A stretch of DNA of 17,198 nt from Frankiaceae bacterium (GTDB taxonomy: Bacteria > Actinomycetota > Actinomycetes > JADGOU01), in contig JADGOU010000024.1 in assembly GCA_017882835.1 (NCBI GenBank), positions 1 through 17,198 of the forward strand, in the 5' to 3' direction. Shown piece by piece: positions 7,797-15,043 of the stretch (position 1 is the first letter of the stretch; every line of letters begins with the position of its first letter). The notes beneath the pieces were generated by a model, which saw only the letters and a list, made by a program, of their open reading frames with translations, did not search any database and had not been told where the DNA came from. Position numbers and translations under genes: made by a program.

Positions 7797-8551
7797 CTTT
7801 GGATTTGGATCGGACGTCCAAACTGCAAGCTGATAACAAAGCTCAAGCTGCGAAGGATGCTGCCGATAATGCAGTTCGACAAGCCAAACAGGAGGGAGAC
7901 GATACAGCCAGCTTTCGATCAGTGACTGGCATAACCGGGATTCCGACCGGTGGCGTTCGGAACCTTCAATCTGTTTACACCAGATAAGTCCTATCCTTTC
8001 CTGATACTGAAAGAAAGTTGTCATGTACAACTGCCCAGGTTGCCATCAGGTAGTTAAGGCACGAAAAGCCTCGACGGGAGCTATTCGATTGTTCTCGCAC
8101 TACTACGCCGAACAATTGTGTAGCTATTCTCAACAGCTGGTATTCCCGAGAGATGATTGGGACAACTGATTCCGAGGATCAAGCTACAACGACGTCAACG
8201 GGCGCTCCATACGGGTCAGGCGCGCCGCCCGGTGGCTGGGTATTTCAAAGATCGTCTTCCTCACGAAGTCAGACGCAAGCACCCATGCGTGCAGCGCAGC
8301 AGCAGGCCGAGGGCTTGGCAACCCGCCACGCCCGGTTGCCCTACATCTGTGCTATTCCTGGCTGAATGGCCGTGCTGGTCCGGCCTGTGCCGGCCTCTTC
8401 ACGACGGATCCTGCCGCGATGAACAGCGACATTGACCCTCATCCGACACCCGCACCGGAGGCACCCTGGAGTGAAACCCAACGTTCTCAGGGTTTCGCAG
8501 CCATCGGCGGCATTCCAGTGAGGGATCAACGATCAGACGCGAGAATCGGCG
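7797..8551. other. Low-GC stretch without an identified gene
   Basis: About 7797-8200 is clearly AT-richer than the rest of the window and reads as foreign or relic DNA. Plus-strand frames include an Ala/Lys/Gln-rich stretch (about 7815-7925) that could be the end of a helical protein, and a 48-codon ORF described separately. From 8200 to 8551 the base composition returns towards average, with no frame I recognise. A short ORF from ATG 8419 has no ribosome binding site and no familiar motif. Confidence 0.5.
8023..8169 (+). CDS. Hypothetical 48-residue protein with a CPGC motif
   Basis: The ATG is preceded only by a weak AAGAAAG. The product begins MYNCPGCHQVVKARK and continues with an aromatic-rich segment ending FPRDDWDN. 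The CxxC pair near the N-terminus is the only motif: a half zinc ribbon would need two more metal ligands, and one further Cys plus two His are present. Codon use is AT-richer than neighbouring genes. It may be a genuine small acquired gene, the 5' relic of a longer one, or chance. I do not recognise a family. Confidence 0.25.
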   Translation: MYNCPGCHQVVKARKASTGAIRLFSHYYAEQLCSYSQQLVFPRDDWDN

Positions 8552-8827
8552 TTAGGAGTCGTCTCCACTCCCCATCACCGACTCCTCGTCGGCGGAGTCG
8601 CCGGCGCCGAGGACGGCCGAGTCGCTGGGCTGCGTATTGACTCCGCCCATAATGTCAGTATCGCCGTCGTCTGCACTTCCCATCACCGACTCCTCGTCGG
8701 CGGAGTCGCCGGCGCCGAGGACGGCCGAGTCGCTGGGCTGGGTGTTGACTCCGCCCATAATGTCGGTATCGCCGACGGTGCTCCCCGGTTCGCCCATCAG
8801 CTGCCGGTCCCGGTCGTGATCCACCAT
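8552..8827 (-). CDS. Small acidic protein of two 36-residue repeats
   Basis: The chosen ATG has a good ribosome binding site (GGAGG, five nucleotides upstream). Longer in-frame starts lack one and run into the permease remnant. The 91-residue product has an 18-residue head and then two copies (19-54 and 55-90) of a unit running GDTDIMGGVNTQPSDSAVLG then AGDSADEESVMGS. It is strongly acidic, has no Cys, no signal peptide and no membrane segment. The core of the two DNA copies differs at three positions, all silent in this frame. One Ala/Gly change occurs near the end of the unit. That pattern supports real coding in an area otherwise full of relics. Function is unknown. The repeated MGG followed by a Ser/Thr/Asp-rich stretch could be a modified-peptide precursor, but this is speculation. 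Confidence 0.6.
   Translation of the reverse strand: MVDHDRDRQLMGEPGSTVGDTDIMGGVNTQPSDSAVLGAGDSADEESVMGSADDGDTDIMGGVNTQPSDSAVLGAGDSADEESVMGSGDDS
8571..8776. repeat. 108-bp tandem direct repeat within the acidic-protein gene
   Basis: Copy 8571-8678 and copy 8679-8776 (partial) have a 108-bp period, exactly 36 codons. Divergence is very low. Each copy contains the small inverted repeat GACTCC...GGAGTC. Confidence 0.92.
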
Positions 8828-8909
8828 GTCAACCTCCACCCGCCGAACTTCGGCTGCCGCGACCGTATCGCGTGACGAGAGAGTCGCCAAGCGCCCGCGG
8901 ACCCCTCAG

Positions 8910-9345
8910 GCGAACAGCTGGTCGGCAAGGCAGAGCGCGAGCGCCCCGGCCCACGTCCTCCACCGGGAAGCCGGCGACGAAGCCGGGGCCGACCAGCACA
9001 CGGGCCGCCGCAACCCGGAACAGCCATCGGTCGGCCGGCACCACCGGCTCGGGCAGGACGTAGCGGCCGGTCAGCTCGCGACGGAAACCACCCTGCCAGG
9101 ACCACCAACGTGGCGAGCACCGTCACCAACGCCGGCAGAGCCATCCGCTCGACGTGCGCCGGGGCTGACAGGCGCAGCTGGTTGACCGCCAGCAGGTTCG
9201 TCAGGTTCGACACCGGCAGCGACAGCGAACCGGCGTTGGCGATCCACACCGCCGCATAGGCGAAGGCGCCACCGACAGGCCGAGCCCGGCGGCCAGAGCG
9301 AGCACCACCCGGGTGAGCAGCACAGCCGTCGTGTCCAAGCTCAAC
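8910..9345 (-). pseudogene. ArsB/SLC13-type permease remnant
   Basis: Three frames together recover part of an anion/arsenite permease. LSLDTTAVLLTRVVLALAAG (about 9340-9275) carries the family's DTTAVLLTP-like motif. After a shift, AFAYAAVWIANAGSLSLPVS and NLTNLLAVNQLRLSAPAHVE give the conserved LPVSNLTNL segment, followed by a hydrophobic helix ending VLAGWF. One extra base then shifts to RRELTGRYVLPEPVVPADRW and a further hydrophobic stretch. ArsB-type proteins extrude arsenite with an optional ArsA ATPase. The N-terminal half is missing and the C-terminal half is frameshifted, so no transporter is made. The upstream end is fused to an alcohol dehydrogenase start. Confidence 0.7.
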
Positions 9346-9486
9346 ACCGTCGTAGATGTGCAGGTCCGACCCGCAGATCGCGCTGGCGGTCACCTTGATC
9401 ATGGCGTCAGCCGACTCTTGGATCTTCGGGTCGTCGACCTCGTCGACGCTCACCGTGCGATGGCGGCGCCAGACGACGGCCTTCAC
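9341..9486 (-). pseudogene. Zinc-dependent alcohol dehydrogenase, first ~49 codons only
   Basis: From GTG 9486 the translation MKAVVWRRHRTVSVDEVDDP leads into IKVTASAICGSDLHIYDG. This is the N-terminus of medium-chain zinc dehydrogenases of the formaldehyde/threonine dehydrogenase type, including the Cys ligand of the catalytic zinc in the ICGSDLH motif. Homology stops abruptly at about 9341 and ArsB-like sequence begins in a neighbouring frame, so a deletion has joined two unrelated genes. No clear ribosome binding site is seen. Confidence 0.75.
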
Positions 9487-9556
9487 GGCCGGCTCGCGGG
9501 TCGAGGGGAGCAGGTCCGTAGCCGTGGTGCTTCGCCATGCCGGGGGCTACTTCTGT

Positions 9557-9589
9557 CGCGGTACGCCGGGCAGCACGCGGTACGCCGGG
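9557..9589. repeat. 14-bp direct repeat upstream of the DUF72 gene
   Basis: CGCGGTACGCCGGG occurs at 9557-9570 and 9576-9589, 19 bp apart start to start and 25 nt before the DUF72 start codon. It could be a regulator site or part of the transcript leader. No promoter hexamers were identified with confidence. Confidence 0.6.
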
Positions 9590-9613
9590 GGCCGAGCCGG
9601 GAAGGCAGCCACC

Positions 9614-10417
9614 GTGACGGTGATCGTGGGGACCTCGGGGTGGCAGTACCGCGACTGGCGCGGCCGCTTCTACCCGCCGCGGCTGCCGCAGCGACTCTGG
9701 CTCGAGCACTACGCCGCGCACTTCGACACGGTCGAGGTGAACAACGCCTTCTACCGGCTGCCCGAGCGACGGGTGTTCGAGGCGTGGCGCTCCCGGACCC
9801 CGCCGCAGTTCGTCGTGACCACGAAGGCCAGCCGCTTCCTCAGCCATGTCAAGCGGCTGCGGGAGCCGGCCGAGCCGGTCGCCCGGCTGATGGACCGGGT
9901 CGCCGGCCTGGCGGAGAAGTCCGGCCCGGTCCTGCTGCAGTTGCCGCCGTCCCTGCCGGCCGACCCGGCGCTGCTCGACGAGTGCCTGAGCTGCTTTCCG
10001 CCCGGCACCCGGGTGGCGGTGGAACCCCGGCACGACTCCTGGTGGACCCCGGAGGTGGCGGGGGTGTTGGTCCAACACGGGGCCGCGCTGTCGTGGGCGG
10101 ACCGAGACCACCGCGCCATCACCCCGCTGTGGCGGACCGCGGACTGGGGGTATCTGCGGCTGCACCACGGCCACGCGCCCTGGCCGCGCTACGACTGGGG
10201 CTGTCTTACCTACTGGGCTGGCTTGATCGCCGAGACCTTCACCAACGCCGAAGACGTCTTCGTCTACTTCAACAACGACCCGGGCTGTTCGGCGGTCGAC
10301 GACGCCATCACCTTCGCCGAGGCGGTCCGCCAGACCGGGCAGTGGGTGACCCGGGTGCCGGAGCGGCGGCCGGCCTGGGGCGCCGACGATCCGGTGTGGG
10401 CCGCGGCCGCGCCGTAA
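9614..10417 (+). CDS. DUF72 (YecE-like) protein
   Basis: A 267-residue TIM-barrel-type protein of the widespread DUF72 family, whose biochemical role is not established. Typical features in order are VGTSGWQYRDWRGRFYP at the N-terminus, FDTVEVNNAFYRLPE, FVVTTKASRFLSHVKRL, the LLQLPP strand, VAVEPRHDSWW, and the C-terminal VFVYFNNDPGC. The GTG at 9614 is chosen because GAAGG lies eight nucleotides upstream and the conserved domain begins at the third codon. The frame stays open further upstream only because it crosses the dehydrogenase relic antisense. It is intact, unlike everything immediately to its left, and marks the right border of the degraded region. It converges with the MFS gene. Confidence 0.93.
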   Translation: MTVIVGTSGWQYRDWRGRFYPPRLPQRLWLEHYAAHFDTVEVNNAFYRLPERRVFEAWRSRTPPQFVVTTKASRFLSHVKRLREPAEPVARLMDRVAGLAEKSGPVLLQLPPSLPADPALLDECLSCFPPGTRVAVEPRHDSWWTPEVAGVLVQHGAALSWADRDHRAITPLWRTADWGYLRLHHGHAPWPRYDWGCLTYWAGLIAETFTNAEDVFVYFNNDPGCSAVDDAITFAEAVRQTGQWVTRVPERRPAWGADDPVWAAAAP

Positions 10418-10473
10418 TCCGCGTTCGAACCGACACCGCTGCACACCGGGGGCTGCTCGCGGTGCCGTAGCCA

Positions 10474-10570
10474 GGTGAAGCGGGGGCGGGGAGGCGCCTT
10501 CACCCGCCGACGGCACTGTCACGGCCCGCGACACGCCGAGTCTGCGATGCCGTCGCCGGGTGAAGCGGGG
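10474..10570. terminator. Repeat-rich convergent intergenic region, possible terminator
   Basis: GGTGAAGCGGGG occurs at 10474-10485 and again at 10559-10570. CTTCACC at 10498-10504 is the reverse complement of the first seven bases and could pair with either copy. The element lies between the convergent DUF72 and MFS genes, where a bidirectional terminator would be expected. The stem is short and no T-tract is present. Confidence 0.35.
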
Positions 10571-10588
10571 TTGCGGGCGGCCAGCACG

Positions 10589-11776
10589 TCACGGCAGCCG
10601 CGTGGGCGCGGTACTCGGCCGGCGCAACGGGGCGAGCAGCAGCACCGCGACCACGGCCAGCACGAACCCACCGAAGATCGTCCCTCGGTAGCTGCTGCCG
10701 CTGGCGTCGATCACCGCGCCGACCAGCGGCGGCCCGACCAGGGCGCTGACGGCGGCCGCGGTGTAGAGCGCCCCCACGGTGCCGCCGAGCCCGGCCACGC
10801 CCCACAGCTCCGCGGCCACCGCCGGCGACAGCGCGATGTACCCGCCGTACCTCACGCCCATGGTGACCGCGAAGAGGACCAACGCGGCGTACGACGACCC
10901 GAGCAGCCAGATCGGGTAGCTGAGCGCCATGATGGCGAAGCTGACCTTGAACATGCGGATCGAGCCGAACCGCCCGCCGATCGCGCCCAAGCCAAGTCGA
11001 CCCACCACGCTGGCCGCGCCGACGATGCCGATCAGCAGTCCGGCCCCGCCACCGCCGATGCCCTCGCTGCGGGCGAACGGGGCGAGAAAGACGAGGACGT
11101 GGAACAGCGGCATGCCCATCACGACCATGGCCAGGTACATGGTCCGAAACTGCGGCGTCCGCACCGACTGCGACAACCGGAGCGCGCCACCGGCCGGTAC
11201 CGGGGGCTTCGCCGCCGCCCCCGCGCAGGCCAACAGCAGGATGCCGCTGGCCACGCCGAAGATGACGTACGTCGTCCGCCAGCCGTACCGGCTGATCAGC
11301 GCACCGGCCAGCGGACCACCGACCAGGGTGCCGGTCCCGATGCCGGCGACGGCCAAGCCAAGCGCGAACGTCCGGCGGCGCTCAAACCAATCGCCGACCA
11401 CGGCCACCATCGGCACGTGGCCGCAGGCGACCCCGATCCCCACGCCGATCCCGTAGGTGAGGTAGCCGGCCCAGAGGGTGTGCACCCGAGAGGTGAGCAA
11501 CAGCCCAGAGCTCATCGCGATGGCTCCGACCACCAGCACCCGGCGCGGCCCCACCCGGTCCACGACCGGTCCGCTCACCACTCCGAGGGAGAAGTAGACG
11601 AAGCCGGTGAGGGCGAACACGGCGGCCGCAGCGGCCCGACCACTGCCGAACTCGCGGGCCATCGGGTCGAAGAAGACGCCGAAGCTGTAGGCGACGCCGA
11701 ACACCGTGAACATGGCGCCGAACGCCGCGGCTACGACTGTCCAGGCCCGGGCCGAAGTGTCGATGCGGGCGTCCAT
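10589..11776 (-). CDS. Major facilitator superfamily transporter (OFA/MCT-like)
   Basis: A 395-residue inner-membrane carrier with about twelve hydrophobic segments. The first helix reads VVAAAFGAMFTVFGVAYSFG with FFDPMAREFG after it. The loop between helices 2 and 3 has the MFS signature GPVVDRVGPRRVLVVG. Helix 4/5 has CGHVPMVAVVGDWFERRR, typical of the oxalate:formate/monocarboxylate branch. The second half carries GLGAIGGRFGS. The substrate is probably a small mono- or dicarboxylate, by family only. The ATG at 11776 is chosen because the conserved N-terminus follows at once. The frame is open to 11911 but those residues are not hydrophobic or conserved-looking. The ribosome binding site is weak. 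It is divergent from the LPG-synthase-like gene, with a shared control region. Confidence 0.88.
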   Translation of the reverse strand: MDARIDTSARAWTVVAAAFGAMFTVFGVAYSFGVFFDPMAREFGSGRAAAAAVFALTGFVYFSLGVVSGPVVDRVGPRRVLVVGAIAMSSGLLLTSRVHTLWAGYLTYGIGVGIGVACGHVPMVAVVGDWFERRRTFALGLAVAGIGTGTLVGGPLAGALISRYGWRTTYVIFGVASGILLLACAGAAAKPPVPAGGALRLSQSVRTPQFRTMYLAMVVMGMPLFHVLVFLAPFARSEGIGGGGAGLLIGIVGAASVVGRLGLGAIGGRFGSIRMFKVSFAIMALSYPIWLLGSSYAALVLFAVTMGVRYGGYIALSPAVAAELWGVAGLGGTVGALYTAAAVSALVGPPLVGAVIDASGSSYRGTIFGGFVLAVVAVLLLAPLRRPSTAPTRLP

Positions 11777-11914
11777 GGTGGCCGGCAACCTAGCCGGGAT
11801 CACCAAGCCGGTCGCCCGGTTTGTGCCCCTGCGGGATAGTAGGTCCACGATCGTGGTGCGCCGAATTGGGCGACCCGCCGTACCGGCGTACGTCAGCGAC
11901 ACCGCGATCACCCC

Positions 11915-11951
11915 GACCTAGGCTCGACCCAAGCCCGACGTAGGCTCAACC
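11915..11951. promoter_or_regulatory. Paired direct repeat in the divergent MFS / membrane-protein region
   Basis: GACCTAGGCTCGACC (11915-11929) and GACGTAGGCTCAACC (11937-11951) match at 13 of 15 positions with a 22-bp period, about two helical turns. Such phased repeats between divergent genes suit a regulator binding one DNA face. The regulator is unknown. Confidence 0.4.
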
Positions 11952-11965
11952 AGAGGGGACCGGCG

Positions 11966-12007
11966 ATGCCCCGCTCCGCCGCGGTTGCGTCGGCTGGCCC
12001 GAGGTGA
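11966..12007 (+). CDS. Short leader ORF (13 codons) overlapping the next gene
   Basis: ATG at 11966 has a strong GAGGGG ribosome binding site seven nucleotides upstream. It encodes MPRSAAVASAGPR and stops at TGA 12005-12007, which overlaps the GTG start of the membrane protein gene. The downstream GTG has no good site of its own. A translated leader that delivers ribosomes to the main gene would explain this. Alternatively a sequencing indel has split a single ORF. Confidence 0.45.
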   Translation: MPRSAAVASAGPR

Positions 12008-13011
12008 CGGGCCGGTTCGGCGCCCACCGGTCGTCGGGGGCCCGGCCGCGCGACTCCAGAGCGGCGCACGACCGTTGGTTAGGGCCGAGCTTGCGGGCGG
12101 CCGCTCTGTTGGGCGTCGCCGCGCTCGCGGTGCACCTGCTGCTGCCCCAGGTTGCCGAGGCGGGACGCACCTGGCAGGCGATGGCGGACGTGCGCTGGCG
12201 CTGGGTCGCGGTGGCCGCTGTGTTCTCGGCCGGTACCTACCTCGCGGCGGCTGCCGAGCTGCGGTTTGCGGCCGGGCGGCCACTGGCCTTCTCGCGCACC
12301 ATCGCTGCCCAACTCGCCGCGTCGTTCGCCAACCCGCTTACCCCGGCTAGCCTCGGCGGCATCGGCCTCAACGTCCTCTACCTGACGCGCGCCGGACTGC
12401 TCCGGGCGCAGGCCGTCACCGCGGTAGCGGTCAACAACCTGGCGGGGGTCGGGGTGCACGTCGTCGGCCTGGTCATCGTGGCCTCGGCCAGCGGCCAACT
12501 CGGGCTGCTGCACCCACCGCATCCGCAGCACCCCCGTCGCGACGCCCTCCTGATCGGGTCGGTGATCTTCCTGGTGGTCGCCGGCTTGGTGCTGTTCACC
12601 TCACCTGCCCAACGCCATCGGGCGCTGACGCCGATGTCGTTGGCCTTGCGGCAAGCCGGCGGCCTGACCCGCAACCCGCGGCGGGGGTTGGGGCTCGTGG
12701 TCTGTGCCACCGGGGTGACGGCGGGCTACATCGCTGCGCTGGCCGCCAGCTTGGTCGCATACGACCAGCATGTGGCGCTGCTCGCGGTGGCGCTGAGCTA
12801 CCTCGCCGGCTCGTCGCTGGCCGCCTTGAGTCCCACCCCAGGGGGACTTGCGGCGATCGAGGCCGCGCTGGTGGCCGCGCTGACCCAGTTCGGCGTGGCG
12901 GTGGGGCCGGCCGTGGCTGCCGTGCTGACGTTCCGGCTGGTCACCTTCTGGCTGCCTGCCCTGCCCGGCATCGTGGCCTATCGCGGCCTGCGCTCGCGCG
13001 GGGCGCTGTAG
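12004..13011 (+). CDS. LPG-synthase transmembrane-domain protein (MprF flippase-like, UPF0104 type)
   Basis: A 335-residue multi-pass membrane protein. Hydrophobic segments occur at roughly 30-50, 65-87, 120-165, 185-205, 230-260, 265-300 and 305-325. The family hallmark SPTPGGLAAIEAALVAAL is followed by AVLTFRLVTFWLPALPG. Related domains in MprF translocate aminoacylated phospholipids. No lysyl-tRNA-dependent synthase domain is attached here, so the lipid or glycolipid handled is unknown. Internal motifs FANPLTPASLGGIGLN and VTAVAVNNLAG also fit. The GTG start is set by overlap with the leader ORF. An N-terminal ~25 residues are Arg-rich and cytosolic. The 3' end overlaps convergent bioD by 34 bp. 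Confidence 0.88.
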   Translation: MTGRFGAHRSSGARPRDSRAAHDRWLGPSLRAAALLGVAALAVHLLLPQVAEAGRTWQAMADVRWRWVAVAAVFSAGTYLAAAAELRFAAGRPLAFSRTIAAQLAASFANPLTPASLGGIGLNVLYLTRAGLLRAQAVTAVAVNNLAGVGVHVVGLVIVASASGQLGLLHPPHPQHPRRDALLIGSVIFLVVAGLVLFTSPAQRHRALTPMSLALRQAGGLTRNPRRGLGLVVCATGVTAGYIAALAASLVAYDQHVALLAVALSYLAGSSLAALSPTPGGLAAIEAALVAALTQFGVAVGPAVAAVLTFRLVTFWLPALPGIVAYRGLRSRGAL

Positions 13012-13685
13012 TTCCCGCCGTACTGGAGGCCAAGGCCGGCTCGGGCGGCGGTCAGGAACTCGGCCTGCCGAAGGCCACCGGCATCGGCCGGCAGCGCGCC
13101 GGCGAGTGGTCGGTCGGCGAGCGCGGCCAGGTCGTCGAGGTTGCTGCACTCGGCCAGGTCTGGGCTGGTCGGCCAGGACCCGATCACGATGCCGTCGAGG
13201 ACGAGACGTCGAGAGGCCAGTGCCTCCAGCGTTAAGGCAGTGGCATTGAGCGTGCCCAGCCCGGCGCCGACCACCAACAGCACGGGCGCGCCCAGCCGGC
13301 CGGCGAGGTCGGCCAGCGTGGACCCGGCCGAGTCGTGGCGCACCAGCAGGCCGCCGGCGCCCTCCACCACAACCAGCGGGTACGTCGCGGCGAGGTCCCC
13401 AACGACGGCGGCAACGTGATCGAGGTCGACCGGCGGCCGGCCGCAGCGGCGGGCGGCAGCCTCCGGGGACAGCGGGTCGGGATAGCGCGCACCTTCGACC
13501 ACTTCGACGTCCCCGGCAAGGCGGCGGACCACGTCGACGTCGGGCTCGTCGCCGGGCACGCCGGTCTGCGCGACCTTGAAATAGGCGACCCGGTCACCCC
13601 GCTGGGCCCGCAGCGCGGCCACGGCGGCGGTCACCACTGTCTTGCCGACTCCCGTCCCGGTCCCGGTAACGACCAGCACGCTCAT
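12978..13685 (-). CDS. bioD: ATP-dependent dethiobiotin synthetase
   Basis: Closes the ureido ring of dethiobiotin from 7,8-diaminopelargonic acid, CO2 and ATP. The P-loop TGTGTGVGKT is at residues 7-16. The FKVAQTG segment (usually KPVQTG), YPDPLSPEAAAR and VVEGAGGLLV follow in the correct order. The 235-residue length is normal. The ATG overlaps the bioF stop as ATGA, so the two are translationally coupled. A longer open frame upstream belongs to antisense reading of bioF. The last residues (APRERRPR) overlap the 3' end of the convergent membrane-protein gene by 34 bp, an uncommon but possible arrangement. Confidence 0.95.
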   Translation of the reverse strand: MSVLVVTGTGTGVGKTVVTAAVAALRAQRGDRVAYFKVAQTGVPGDEPDVDVVRRLAGDVEVVEGARYPDPLSPEAAARRCGRPPVDLDHVAAVVGDLAATYPLVVVEGAGGLLVRHDSAGSTLADLAGRLGAPVLLVVGAGLGTLNATALTLEALASRRLVLDGIVIGSWPTSPDLAECSNLDDLAALADRPLAGALPADAGGLRQAEFLTAARAGLGLQYGGNYSAPRERRPR

Positions 13686-14890
13686 CCGGCGGTTGCCGGC
13701 GTCGTGCGGGTCATTGCCGCGGCGGCGCACAGGGCCACGTCCGCCCGGCGCAGGTCGGCGGTGGTCAGGTCGGCCCGCGCGGTGATGCGCAACCGCGACG
13801 TACCTTCTGGGACCGAAGGCGGACGGAAACAGCCGACTCGGACGCCGAGTTCCAGGCAGCACGCCGCGGCGGCCAACGCCCGCCGCGGATCGCCGAGCAC
13901 CACGCTGACGACCGCTCCGGCCGGCTCGCTGGCGGGCAGCCCGGCGGCGCGAGCGATGGCGGCCAGCTCATGCGCCCGGGCCTGCACCGCGGCGGCCCGC
14001 TCCGGCACCTCCGCCAGCACCGCCAGCGCTTCCTGCGCGGCGCCGGCCGCCGCCGGCGCCAGACCGGTGTCAAAGACGAATGACCGGCCGGTGTCAATCA
14101 AGTGGTCGCGAACGGCCGGCGGCCCCAGCACCGCGCCGCCCTGACCGCCCAACGCCTTGGACAGGGTCACGGTCATGACGACGTCGGGTTCGCCGGCGAT
14201 CCCAGCCCCGGCCACGGCACCGCGCCCGCCCGGCCCGACCACGCCCAGGCCGTGTGCTTCGTCCACGACCAGGGCCGCACCGCCACGGCGGGCGACCGCG
14301 TGCAGCGCGGCCAGCGGCGCGAGGTCCCCGTCGACGCTGAACACCGAGTCACTGACCACCAGGGCCCGGTCCTCGGACCGCTCGGCCAGCGCCCGCTCGA
14401 CCGCGGCCACGTCACCGTGCGGAACGACGACCACCCGGGCGCGGGACAACCGGCAGGCGTCCACCAGGGAGGCGTGGTTGCCGGCATCGCTGACCACCAA
14501 GCTCCCGGCACCCGACAGCGCGGCGACGGCCGCCAGGTTGGCGGTGTACCCGGAGGAGAAGACGAGTGCCGATGCCGCGCCGGTGAAAGCGGCCAGGTCA
14601 TCTTCCAACGCGGCGTGCAGCGCCGTCGTACCGGTGACGAGGCGGGACCCGGTCGAGCCGGCGCCCCAGGCTTGCAGTGCCGCAACGCCGGCCGCCACCA
14701 CCCGCGGGTGCCGGGCCAACCCGAGGTAGTCGTTGCCGGCCAGGTCGACGACGTCCTCGTCCACCGGTCGGGGCCGCAGTGTCCGGACCAGACCGCGCGC
14801 CGCACGGTCCGCGGCGGCGTCCGCGAGCCAGGCCAGTGCCAAGTTCGGGTTCGCTGCCGAGACCTCGGGCGCGGGGGTTTGGGTGTGCAC
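13682..14890 (-). CDS. bioF: 8-amino-7-oxononanoate synthase
   Basis: A PLP enzyme that condenses pimeloyl-ACP/CoA with L-alanine in biotin synthesis. Residues seen are GNDYLGLARHPRV, GAGSTGSRLVTGTTALH, DEAHGLGVVG (cofactor Asp) and TLSKALGGQGG with PLP lysine K245. The 402-residue length is slightly above the ~385 typical. The GTG start lacks a good ribosome binding site. No better in-frame start is visible. It lies 195 nt after bioA, too far for coupling, with a hairpin-forming inverted repeat in between. It may therefore have its own promoter or depend on read-through. Confidence 0.96.
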   Translation of the reverse strand: MHTQTPAPEVSAANPNLALAWLADAAADRAARGLVRTLRPRPVDEDVVDLAGNDYLGLARHPRVVAAGVAALQAWGAGSTGSRLVTGTTALHAALEDDLAAFTGAASALVFSSGYTANLAAVAALSGAGSLVVSDAGNHASLVDACRLSRARVVVVPHGDVAAVERALAERSEDRALVVSDSVFSVDGDLAPLAALHAVARRGGAALVVDEAHGLGVVGPGGRGAVAGAGIAGEPDVVMTVTLSKALGGQGGAVLGPPAVRDHLIDTGRSFVFDTGLAPAAAGAAQEALAVLAEVPERAAAVQARAHELAAIARAAGLPASEPAGAVVSVVLGDPRRALAAAACCLELGVRVGCFRPPSVPEGTSRLRITARADLTTADLRRADVALCAAAAMTRTTPATAG

Positions 14891-14952
14891 GTCGCCGACA
14901 GTAATGGCATCCCCGGCCGCCAGCGTCGGCGGTTGGCCGGCAGCGCGGTGGG

Positions 14953-15016
14953 CGATCGTGGTGCGGCTGGGGTACGCGACACACCGAGGAGTCGTGCGCT
15001 GGCGGCACCACGATCG
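14953..15016. promoter_or_regulatory. Perfect 12-bp inverted repeat between bioA and bioF
   Basis: CGATCGTGGTGC (14953-14964) and its exact complement GCACCACGATCG (15005-15016) are separated by 40 nt, within which a further 4-bp GCGAC/GTCG-type pairing is possible. It lies in the 195-nt gap, about 60-125 nt before the bioF start. It could be a bioA terminator or attenuator, or a pair of binding half-sites. No T-tract follows in the bio direction. Confidence 0.5.
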
Positions 15017-15043
15017 TTAGTTGACAGCGTCCGGGCGCCGTTC

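Noticed and set aside
7778..7987. Ala/Lys-rich 69-codon plus-strand ORF as a gene
   Set aside because: Its start lies inside the antisense of the transposase relic, it has no ribosome binding site, and only its middle looks protein-like. It may be a relic but cannot be supported as a gene.
8797..9486. A 229-codon minus-strand ORF starting as an alcohol dehydrogenase
   Set aside because: Only the first 49 codons are dehydrogenase. The rest is ArsB-type sequence and then out-of-frame translation, so it is not one gene.
10475..11839. A 454-codon open frame on the plus strand
   Set aside because: It is antisense to the MFS transporter, rich in Arg, Gly, His and Gln as expected from GC-rich shadow frames, and has no domain.
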